Part shown: piece after piece, positions 48,504 to 55,868 of the stretch | How positions within the stretch are numbered: the stretch's first letter is position 1 | Layout of the letters: each line of letters begins with the position of its first letter | Assembly: GCF_017313785.1 (NCBI RefSeq) | Contig: NZ_JAFLNL010000002.1 | Location: 310,001 to 374,000 of the forward strand | Origin: Flagellimonas aurea | GTDB taxonomy: Bacteria; Bacteroidota; Bacteroidia; Flavobacteriales; Flavobacteriaceae | DNA: 64,000 nucleotides | Direction: 5' to 3' | Translations under genes and position numbers: made by a program | Notes under the pieces: model-generated | What the model was told of the DNA's origin: nothing | The model's input: the letters and a program-made list of their open reading frames with translations, nothing else | The model's database searches: none

Positions 48504-49799
48504 TTAATTTTCTTTATTCGTTGAGAACAACTTTGGTTTGATGATCAACATGGCCCATGCCCAATTTTGGGTACTGGCGGCATCTGTCTCGGCCACCGCC
48601 TTAAGTTCATACATACCATCTGCAGGGAACAATTGGGAATATCCCACTTTTAGTGCATAACCATTGAATTTTTGGGTAAACACCAAATCGACTTCGGTTC
48701 CCAAAGAGTTTTCCCCAGTTGGTAGGTCTTGCTCTCCCCTAAAATTTAAAACCTTGGCCAAGAGGCTAGATTTTTCTCCTAATTTTATATTGGTGCTGAT
48801 ATGAACATCAAACAATCCAATGGAATTGGCATGATTGCCCACATAGAAATAATCCATAAAACCATTGAATTTATGATTGGTGCCATATAAAGGGAAAAAA
48901 GCACTTGTCTCGCCTTCAACTTGGCCGTCATTTCCACTTATGATTTCAAATCCAGCTCCTAGACCGATAGTGTTCGATGCCTTATAACTGGCATCGAACC
49001 CCAACAAGTACGCCCCCTTTACATCCAACTCCCCTTGCCTCTCCCCTGTTTGTAGAAATGCATTCGCGGCCAGTCTAAAATCTCCTTTTTTATACGCAAG
49101 GTGCGCACCCAATGTCTGCAAATTACTTACTCCATTTGCGGTATCGTTACCATCAAAATTTTGAAAGCCGTTATTGAGCATCAACAAACTTGCTGCAAAA
49201 CTTTCCCATTCTTGTTTTAGGTAGAGCATCTGCATGGTCTTATAACTGAAAAAGCCCATGGTATTATAGGTATTTCCAATGGATTGAAACCCACTTGGAT
49301 TATCAAAGTCCTGATTAAAGGCAAAGGCAGCATCAATAACAAAACTATCTTTGGAATACTGTATGAGGGCTGCATCATGGTTTCTGGCCTGTTGGGTCCA
49401 GTCCACTTCGCCCAAGATACGTTGGTCATCATAGGAAAGTACCTGTCTACCCAATTTGGCGGACCAGCCAGAACCGAGCTCAAGTTGGGCCCAGGCTTCG
49501 AAAACAGCAAATGAATTGTTTTCATCCTCAGGCTGTAATTGACGGTTTTCACCCCATACAAAAACATCCTGAAGACTCAGGTAGAACCTATACTTTTCGG
49601 TTTGGTAATCCGTATTTAAGCGGATCCGCGTAGCGGTTGCAAAACCAGGGTCGGAGGCATCAGACATCAAACTGCCAAAACCATTTCTATACTCTGTTCT
49701 TGGTCTAAACTGCCCATCCACTACGAATTGGGCAAAGGAAAAATGTACTCCCATGAGGCATAGGCACACCAAGAGCCTTTTCTTATTGAAAAACTTCAT
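48504..49799 (-). CDS. Alginate-export/porin-like outer-membrane beta-barrel protein
   Basis: 431 aa with a signal peptide (LVCLCLMGVHFSFAQ). The sequence alternates short beta strands, typical of the alginate export (AlgE-like) porin family: FVVDGQFRPRTEYRNGFG, RIRLNTDYQTEKYRFYLSLQDV, AWAQLELGSGWSAKLGRQVLSYDDQRILGEVDW. It ends with TFxQ-type strands. 42 bp after narK, so probably the outer-membrane entry for nitrate or nitrite rather than an alginate exporter; that role is inference from position. Confidence 0.82.
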   Translation of the reverse strand: MKFFNKKRLLVCLCLMGVHFSFAQFVVDGQFRPRTEYRNGFGSLMSDASDPGFATATRIRLNTDYQTEKYRFYLSLQDVFVWGENRQLQPEDENNSFAVFEAWAQLELGSGWSAKLGRQVLSYDDQRILGEVDWTQQARNHDAALIQYSKDSFVIDAAFAFNQDFDNPSGFQSIGNTYNTMGFFSYKTMQMLYLKQEWESFAASLLMLNNGFQNFDGNDTANGVSNLQTLGAHLAYKKGDFRLAANAFLQTGERQGELDVKGAYLLGFDASYKASNTIGLGAGFEIISGNDGQVEGETSAFFPLYGTNHKFNGFMDYFYVGNHANSIGLFDVHISTNIKLGEKSSLLAKVLNFRGEQDLPTGENSLGTEVDLVFTQKFNGYALKVGYSQLFPADGMYELKAVAETDAASTQNWAWAMLIIKPKLFSTNKEN

Positions 49800-49841
49800 A
49801 TTGCTTACTATTTGGTTGAATTATTAGGGAAACTAAAAGTG

Positions 49842-51242
49842 CTAACTTTCCACGGTGGATATGGCCATTTTACCTTCCGTTTCTTGAAGTACGGCTTCTT
49901 CATCTGCGGTAGAGAATTTAATGGCAAATGCACTGATAGCCGCTACGACCACGAAAATTCCAATGATAAAATATCCGCTCGACACGGCACTCGAGGCCGC
50001 TGCCGCTTGTGCAGCTTTTACAGCTTCTTCACCTAAGCCCTCATTGGTCTTTATGGCAATGCGTTCGGCCATTGCCGATTTGGATTTTAAAAAAAGTGCG
50101 GCCAAAAATGCACCAACATTTCCCCCTGCCCCAACGATTCCCGAGATGGAACCAATAGCTTTTTTGTTGATAAAGGGAACTACGGAAAATGTTGCGCCTT
50201 CGGCCATTTGAACTGTAAGACTAAAAGCCACCAAAAAGATGATTCCCACTGCAAGACTTGTGGTCAATGAGAATACGGAGAGCATAACGCCTTCGGCCAT
50301 CAAAATAAAAGTCAGGAACAAAACCCTTCCACGCAGACCTTTTAACTTTCCGAAACGATCACCGAAAAAGCCGCCCAAGGTACGGGCAAAAATATTCATC
50401 AGGGCAAAGGACAAAACAATGTTCCCTGCCGTAATCCTCTCCAAGCCAAAGGTGTTTTGCAAATAATCGTCCATGGTTCCATAAACGGTAAGCTCCATAC
50501 CAAAACAAGCAGCATACACCAAGAACAATATCCAAACACGGTAGTCTTTCAAGGTGCTCACAAAAGATACTTTATCCTTCTTCAAAACCGGCATGTTTCC
50601 TGTTTTCCGCAATTCTGCAAAATTGCCCTCTGGAGTATCTTGGGTAAAGAAGTAGTATACAAGCCCCATTAAAAAACATACTATTCCAGCAATAACCATG
50701 GAGTAACGCCATGCAACTTCATCGGCAACACCAAAACTTACCACAGCTGCAGCAATTAAGGGCATTCCCAATCTGTTGGCACCACCACCAAGATTTCCCC
50801 AACCGGCCGATGTGGCATTTGCAGTACCCACAATGTTGGGAGCGAACATAATGGAAGTATGGAATTGGGTAATAACAAAGGAAGCCCCTATGAATCCGAT
50901 AAGAAATCTACAAAGTAAGAACTGTAAGGGTGTTTGTACCAAACCTATCAAGATCACAGGAATAGAACCAATAATCAACAACCACGTGTAGCACAGTCTC
51001 GGCCCAAACCTATCGCACAACTTACCGATGAGCAATCGGGCAAAAACAGTACCTGTGACCGCTAAAATTATAGAATTCCATTTTTGCGATGGGGACAATC
51101 CCAAATCCTTAACAACATCCGGCATAAAAGGAACAATGCCAAACCATGCAAAAAAACAAATGAAGAAAGCAATGGCAGAAATCCAAAACGTTCTAATGGG
51201 GATACTTTTAAGATTCAAAAGGTTTAATCGTGTGGCTTTCAT
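49842..51242 (-). CDS. narK: NarK/NasA-type nitrate/nitrite MFS transporter
   Basis: 466 aa with about 12 membrane segments. The NNP-family nitrate signature is seen in the N-terminal half (GTANATSAGWGNLGGGANRLGMPLI) and again in the C-terminal half (GSISGIVGAGGNVGAFLAALF). It imports nitrate and may exchange nitrite at the inner membrane. Its promoter at 51270-51291 carries the 7-2-7 element and a -7 box, and it forms an operon with the porin gene. Confidence 0.95.
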   Translation of the reverse strand: MKATRLNLLNLKSIPIRTFWISAIAFFICFFAWFGIVPFMPDVVKDLGLSPSQKWNSIILAVTGTVFARLLIGKLCDRFGPRLCYTWLLIIGSIPVILIGLVQTPLQFLLCRFLIGFIGASFVITQFHTSIMFAPNIVGTANATSAGWGNLGGGANRLGMPLIAAAVVSFGVADEVAWRYSMVIAGIVCFLMGLVYYFFTQDTPEGNFAELRKTGNMPVLKKDKVSFVSTLKDYRVWILFLVYAACFGMELTVYGTMDDYLQNTFGLERITAGNIVLSFALMNIFARTLGGFFGDRFGKLKGLRGRVLFLTFILMAEGVMLSVFSLTTSLAVGIIFLVAFSLTVQMAEGATFSVVPFINKKAIGSISGIVGAGGNVGAFLAALFLKSKSAMAERIAIKTNEGLGEEAVKAAQAAAASSAVSSGYFIIGIFVVVAAISAFAIKFSTADEEAVLQETEGKMAISTVES

Positions 51243-51243
51243 A

Positions 51244-51282
51244 ATACTTAGATTAATTGATTAGATAATCAAATCTAAGTAT
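51244..51282. repeat. Long inverted repeat covering the narK promoter
   Basis: ATACTTAGATT (51244-51254) is an exact reverse complement of AATCTAAGTAT (51272-51282), and an inner TTGATTA-GA-TAATCAA (51257-51272) continues the symmetry with a 2-nt bulge on the left arm (and one base of the inner right arm shared). It covers the -7 box and the presumed start point, so it is likely a DNA-level element rather than an RNA hairpin. Confidence 0.55.
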
Positions 51283-51291
51283 TTATACGTA
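51270..51291 (-). promoter_or_regulatory. narK promoter: -7 box and 7-2-7 inverted heptamers
   Basis: Minus-strand TACGTAT-AA-ATACTTA (51291-51276) is an inverted repeat with one mismatch, and its last TA begins the -7 box TAGATTTG (51277-51270). A further TACGTAT heptamer lies at 51322-51316, 31 bp upstream. The box ends 27 bp before the narK ATG. Confidence 0.7.
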
Positions 51292-51424
51292 TTAATTAAA
51301 TTATATGACGATTTTATACGTATTTTTACGAGATAACACAAAGGACCACTGTCATATTGTGACATTTTAAAATTGAGCCTTGTGTTACTGATAATTTGAA
51401 AATAAACATTGAAAACAATGTAAG

Positions 51425-51447
51425 CCATACTATATTAAGGTATGGGT
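51425..51447 (-). terminator. Possible weak terminator after cobA
   Basis: CCATAC and GTATGG form a 6-bp stem at the end of cobA, without a T-run. A second loose repeat (AACACAAAGG...CCTTGTGTT, one extra A) spans about 51336-51388. Confidence 0.35.
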
Positions 51448-52224
51448 TTAGAGCTCCATACCTACCACTCTTTGGATGGCATCTTCAAAAAATGAAGGAT
51501 GGTCAGCCACCACATCGCCCACAATAATGATTCCAGGGCATGATAAATCCAATTCGCTGGACATATGGACAGCATCATTTAAGGTGCCCGTAATACAATT
51601 CTCGTTTGGCAAAGTTCCATTTTGAACAATGGCAAGCGGCGTGTAACCTTCTCTATACCTCCCTATTTCCAAAGCTATATCTACCAATTTACGGACTCCC
51701 ATCAAAATGACCAGTGTTGCGGAAGATTGAGCGGCCCATTGAAAGTCCCTGGAGAGCCCCCCTTCTTTTGTTGTTGCGGTAAGGACCCAAAAACTGTTGC
51801 TCACCCCTCTTTTGGTAATGGATATTCCTTGACTTGCAGGTACCGATATAGCACTGGAAACACCTGGTACCACCTCCACTGGGATTCCAAAAGATTCCAC
51901 ATATTCAACCTCCTCCATTCCTCTACCAAATACAAAAGGATCACCTCCTTTTAGCCGGACCACATGACCATACCTAAATGCATTTTCCACAATAAGGGCA
52001 TTGATTTCATCTTGACCAAAGCTATGTTTTCTACACCGTTTTCCTACGTATATTTTCGGAATATGCCTTGGAGCTTCGGTTAGTAAATCAGCATCCGTTA
52101 ATGCATCGTACAGAACAACATCGGCCCGTTTCAAAGCGCGCAACCCCCTAACAGTAACAAGGTCTGAAGAGCCTGGGCCTGCACCGACCAAAGTTACTCT
52201 TGCCTGTTTCTTATATTGCTTCAT
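51448..52224 (-). CDS. cobA: Uroporphyrinogen-III C-methyltransferase
   Basis: 258 aa, single-function SUMT length. Motifs VTLVGAGPGSSDLVTVRGLRAL, DVVLYDALTD, VVRLKGGDPFVFGRGMEE and VEVVPGVSSAISVPASQGISI are all present. It makes precorrin-2, the first step of siroheme for the NirB nitrite reductase. The dehydrogenase/chelatase is not in this window. Divergent from nirB; the shared 116-bp region carries two 7-2-7 sites. Confidence 0.95.
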   Translation of the reverse strand: MKQYKKQARVTLVGAGPGSSDLVTVRGLRALKRADVVLYDALTDADLLTEAPRHIPKIYVGKRCRKHSFGQDEINALIVENAFRYGHVVRLKGGDPFVFGRGMEEVEYVESFGIPVEVVPGVSSAISVPASQGISITKRGVSNSFWVLTATTKEGGLSRDFQWAAQSSATLVILMGVRKLVDIALEIGRYREGYTPLAIVQNGTLPNENCITGTLNDAVHMSSELDLSCPGIIIVGDVVADHPSFFEDAIQRVVGMEL

Positions 52225-52260
52225 TATAAATATTTGTTTTGATTTTTATGAATTCCACAA

Positions 52261-52282
52261 CAAGAATACGTATTTATTTTTA
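52261..52282 (-). promoter_or_regulatory. cobA promoter with an imperfect 7-2-7 site
   Basis: Minus-strand TAAAAAT-AA-ATACGTA (52282-52267) ends in the first two bases of a -7-like box TATTCTTG (52268-52261, one mismatch to TAnnTTTG). The left heptamer is poorly kept (4 of 7). The same site lies 31-33 bp upstream of the nirB site, so it may serve both genes. Confidence 0.5.
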
Positions 52283-52299
52283 AATAATCATCAATTATA

Positions 52300-52321
52300 T
52301 ACGTAATTATACTTAGTTTTG
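52300..52321 (+). promoter_or_regulatory. nirB promoter: 7-2-7 inverted heptamers and -7 box
   Basis: TACGTAA-TT-ATACTTA (52300-52315) is a near-perfect inverted repeat, and its last TA begins the -7 box TAGTTTTG (52314-52321). The box ends 19 bp before the nirB ATG. A further TACGTAT heptamer lies at 52267-52273, 33 bp upstream. No -33 TTTG is visible. Confidence 0.7.
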
Positions 52322-52340
52322 ATTTATATTTCAAAATCAT

Positions 52341-54866
52341 ATGTATATGAAAACTGTAATTGTAGTGGGCAACGGAATGGTGGGATATAAGTTTTGTGAA
52401 AAATTTGTATCCAAATCCTCCAGCGATGAATATAAGCTTATTGTCTTCGGCGAAGAACCTAGACCTGCGTATGATAGAGTCCACCTCAGTGAATATTTTG
52501 AGAATCAAGATGCAAATGCCTTGGAGCTCGCACCTGCCTCTTGGTATAAAGAGAATAACATTGAACTTATTACAGGACAGCGGGTCACAGATATCAAAAA
52601 AGAGAATAAGGAGATCCATACCGCTTCGGGCAAATCTTATACCTATGATTATTTGATTTTGGCCACAGGCTCTGTTCCCTTTGTACCCCCTATTTCCGGT
52701 GTTGAAAAAGAAGGTGTTTTTGTCTACCGAACCATAGAGGATTTAGAGGAGATGATGGCCTATGCCTCACAAATTAAAGCCATTAAACCCAACGGGAAAG
52801 CAGCTATTTTAGGAGGAGGCCTCTTGGGGCTCGAAGCAGGAAAGGCTGTTTTGGACATGGGCCTGGAAGCCCACGTTGTGGAATTTGCACCAAAACTGAT
52901 GCCCCGACAATTGGACACCCGAAGTAGTAATGTGCTCCAGTTAAAACTGGAGGATATGGGAATACAGGTACATTTGAGCAAGGCAACCAATAAAATCTTG
53001 GGCGACAAGGTAATCGAAGGAATGGAGTTTGGAGAAGATGATAGGTTGGACGTGGATATGCTCATCATTTCGGCAGGGATACGCCCCCGGGACGAGCTTG
53101 GTAAAACATGCGGACTGGAAATGGGAACACGAGGTGGAATCATCGTTGACAATAGAATGCGAACATCCGCTAAAGATATATTCGCCATTGGCGAGGTGGC
53201 CTTGTACAACCAAATGATATACGGCCTTGTCGCTCCTGGCTATGAAATGGCCGATGTTGCGGTGAATCAGATATTGGGCAATCAAGAAGTAATTATGCCA
53301 GAGGATATGGATATGTCCACAAAACTTAAATTAATGGGTGTGGACGTAGCCAGTTTTGGTGTTCCATACATGCCTGCAGAAAAGGGGTTGTCCATCATCT
53401 TTGAAAACAAGACAAAATACCTCTACAAGAGAATCAATGTAAGCCATGACGGAAAAACGCTCTTGGGAGGGATTCTCGTTGGGGATGCCGCAGACTATAA
53501 TATTCTGCACCAGATGTACCTGAACGGTATCGCTTTGCCCGATAATGCCGAAGAATTGATCGTAGGGGCACGCGGCGAAGGAGGCTCTGCTTTTGGTAGT
53601 GCCATGGATTTGCCCGATACCGCCCAAATCTGTTCCTGTGAAAGTGTTTCCAAAGGAAACATCTGCTCCTCTCTTTTGAATGGCAAGTCCAATTCTCTAA
53701 AAGAAGTTATAAATTGTACCAAAGCCACAACGGGTTGTGGCGGATGTAAGCCCATGGTGGTGGAGCTGGTCAATGAGACGCTAAAATCCATGGGAAAAGA
53801 AGTGAAAGATGTTATCTGCGAACATTTCGAATATACGCGACAAGAACTCTACGGCATCATCAAGGTAAAAGGTATCACAAGTTATGATGAGGCTCTTGAC
53901 AAATGCGGACATGGTGATGGTTGCGAAGTGTGCAAGCCTGCACTAGCCTCCATTTTCGCCACCATCTATAACCATACCGCCAACAAAGAAGACGTAATAC
54001 AAGACTCTAATGATCGTTTTTTGGCCAATATCCAACGAAATGGTTCCTACTCGGTAGTGCCACGAATACCCGGGGGTGAAATAACTCCCGACAAACTGAT
54101 CGTTCTTGGAGATGTGGCCAAACAATACGGTTTGTACACCAAAATTACGGGAGGCCAGCGCATTGATTTATTTGGAGCTGAACTGAACGATCTTCCCAAC
54201 ATCTGGAAAAAACTTATTGATGCTGGTTTTGAGAGTGGCCATGCCTACGGTAAATCCTTACGTACCGTAAAAAGTTGCGTAGGCTCCACATGGTGCCGAT
54301 ACGGTATGGACGAGAGTGTAAGCTTTGCCATTGCCCTCGAAGAACGCTATAAAGGAATTCGGTCTCCTCACAAACTAAAAGGAGGGGTATCGGGATGTAT
54401 TCGTGAATGTGCCGAGGCACGCGGAAAGGATTTTGGGGTGATCGCCGTAGAAGGCGGTTGGAACCTTTATGTATGTGGAAACGGTGGTGCCACACCAAAG
54501 CACGCTCAATTATTGGCGGAGCAAATAGACAATGAAACGGTCATCAAATATCTGGACCGCTTTTTAATGTATTACATCCGGACTGCTGCGCCACTAATGC
54601 GTACTGCCGCTTGGCTGGAAAAACTGGAAGGTGGCATGGAGCAACTCAAAAAGATTGTGATCGAAGACAGTTTGAACATTGCCGAAGAACTCGAAACTGA
54701 CATGCAGGGCCTTGTGGAAAAGTATGAATGTGAATGGAAGCAAGCTGTGGAAAATGAAGAAATCGGCAGGCGCTTCAAGCATTTTGTGAATACCGATGAA
54801 AGGGACGATAATTTGGTCTTTGTTCCCATGAGGGAACAGAAAATGCCAGAACCATGGACCAACTAA
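52341..54866 (+). CDS. nirB: Nitrite reductase [NAD(P)H] large subunit
   Basis: 841 aa. Order: FAD/NAD(P) domains (about 1-400: VVGNGMVGYKFCE, AILGGGLLGLEAG, AIGEVALY), two BFD-like [2Fe-2S] segments (about 430-480 with CSCESVS and TGCGGCKPM; about 495-545 with GDGCEVCKP), then the siroheme/[4Fe-4S] reductase part (GGQRIDLFG, KSCVGSTWCRYG and SGCIRECAEARGKDFG giving the four cluster Cys). It reduces nitrite to ammonium. The second ATG (52347) is an equally possible start. Confidence 0.96.
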   Translation: MYMKTVIVVGNGMVGYKFCEKFVSKSSSDEYKLIVFGEEPRPAYDRVHLSEYFENQDANALELAPASWYKENNIELITGQRVTDIKKENKEIHTASGKSYTYDYLILATGSVPFVPPISGVEKEGVFVYRTIEDLEEMMAYASQIKAIKPNGKAAILGGGLLGLEAGKAVLDMGLEAHVVEFAPKLMPRQLDTRSSNVLQLKLEDMGIQVHLSKATNKILGDKVIEGMEFGEDDRLDVDMLIISAGIRPRDELGKTCGLEMGTRGGIIVDNRMRTSAKDIFAIGEVALYNQMIYGLVAPGYEMADVAVNQILGNQEVIMPEDMDMSTKLKLMGVDVASFGVPYMPAEKGLSIIFENKTKYLYKRINVSHDGKTLLGGILVGDAADYNILHQMYLNGIALPDNAEELIVGARGEGGSAFGSAMDLPDTAQICSCESVSKGNICSSLLNGKSNSLKEVINCTKATTGCGGCKPMVVELVNETLKSMGKEVKDVICEHFEYTRQELYGIIKVKGITSYDEALDKCGHGDGCEVCKPALASIFATIYNHTANKEDVIQDSNDRFLANIQRNGSYSVVPRIPGGEITPDKLIVLGDVAKQYGLYTKITGGQRIDLFGAELNDLPNIWKKLIDAGFESGHAYGKSLRTVKSCVGSTWCRYGMDESVSFAIALEERYKGIRSPHKLKGGVSGCIRECAEARGKDFGVIAVEGGWNLYVCGNGGATPKHAQLLAEQIDNETVIKYLDRFLMYYIRTAAPLMRTAAWLEKLEGGMEQLKKIVIEDSLNIAEELETDMQGLVEKYECEWKQAVENEEIGRRFKHFVNTDERDDNLVFVPMREQKMPEPWTN

Positions 54867-54878
54867 ATTACAAATACT

Positions 54879-55256
54879 ATGGAAGCATTATTTCAACAAT
54901 ACAGCCCGGTTGCTTTGGACAAGGTAACGGTTTGGTTCAAAGCTTGCCAAGAGCATGACATACCAGAAAACGGGGGCGCATGTGTAAAATACAAGAACAA
55001 ACAGATTGCGCTATATCATTTTAAACGGAAACAAAAATGGTATGCCTGTCAAAACCTATGCCCCCATAAAATGGAAATGGTATTATCGCGGGGCATGATA
55101 GGGGATTCCGAAGGTATTGCCAAAGTGGCCTGCCCCATGCACAAAAAAACATTCTCTTTGGAAACTGGGGAAAATCTCAACGGAGACCTGCCCTCGATCG
55201 CTACTTTTCCCGTAAAAGTGGAAAATGGCTTTGTGTATATTGGTTTTTCTGAATAG
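54879..55256 (+). CDS. nirD: Nitrite reductase small subunit, Rieske-type
   Basis: 125 aa. A Rieske fold with intact cluster ligands: CPHKME (C-x-H) and ACPMHKKTF (C-x2-H), unlike E. coli NirD where they are lost. It accompanies NirB in NAD(P)H-dependent nitrite reduction. It is 12 bp downstream of nirB and 15 bp upstream of the DUF4202 gene. Confidence 0.94.
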   Translation: MEALFQQYSPVALDKVTVWFKACQEHDIPENGGACVKYKNKQIALYHFKRKQKWYACQNLCPHKMEMVLSRGMIGDSEGIAKVACPMHKKTFSLETGENLNGDLPSIATFPVKVENGFVYIGFSE

Positions 55257-55271
55257 CTTTAAGAAAAACCA

Positions 55272-55868
55272 ATGAATATGGGCAGGTCCGAAAAACTTTT
55301 GGAAGCATTCAAATTGTTTGATGACGCCAATGCACAAGACCCCAACAAGGAAAGCTTTGAAGGAAAATTGTATCCAAAAGAGTTATTGTATGCACAGCGT
55401 ATGACCGATATTCTGAATGAATTTGAACCGGATGCTTCGGAAGCATTGCAATTAACGGCACGTTGCCAGCACATTTGCAGGTGGGAAATATCTAGGGAAT
55501 CCTATGAAATGAATCGGGTGGGCTACCTAAAATGGAGGCAAGAACTCAAGAAATTCCACGCAGAAAAAGCAAGCAATATACTAAAGAAAGTAGGCTACGA
55601 TGAAGATATTATTGATAGGGTATCGTTTCTATTGCTCAAAAAACAATTAAAAAAAGATGAGGAGACCCAAACATTGGAAGATGTTATTTGCTTGGTCTTC
55701 TTAAAATATTATTATGAGCCGTTCCTCATAAAGCACGATGACGATAAAATTATCTCCATTTTGCAAAAAACTTGGAAAAAAATGTCAGAAAAAGGTCATA
55801 AAGCGGCCTTGGACTTGGCTTTTTCGGAAAGAGGAATGGAACTGGTCTCCAAGGCCCTATCCAACTAA
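55272..55868 (+). CDS. DUF4202 family protein
   Basis: 198 aa, soluble, all-helical in appearance. LLEAFKLFDDANAQDPN, LLYAQRMTDILNEFEPDASEALQLTARCQHICRWEISRESY and LEDVICLVFLKYYYEPFL match DUF4202. HisCys-rich QHICRW and the DDxD-type acidic stretch (KHDDDKII) may bind metal, as an HD-like fold would; no function is known. Conserved next to nirBD here, with its TAA overlapping the ATG of the histidine kinase by one base. Confidence 0.85.
   Translation: MNMGRSEKLLEAFKLFDDANAQDPNKESFEGKLYPKELLYAQRMTDILNEFEPDASEALQLTARCQHICRWEISRESYEMNRVGYLKWRQELKKFHAEKASNILKKVGYDEDIIDRVSFLLLKKQLKKDEETQTLEDVICLVFLKYYYEPFLIKHDDDKIISILQKTWKKMSEKGHKAALDLAFSERGMELVSKALSN

Noticed and set aside
48504..49799. Porin as a true alginate exporter
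   Set aside because: No alginate biosynthesis gene is present, and the gene is in an operon with narK.
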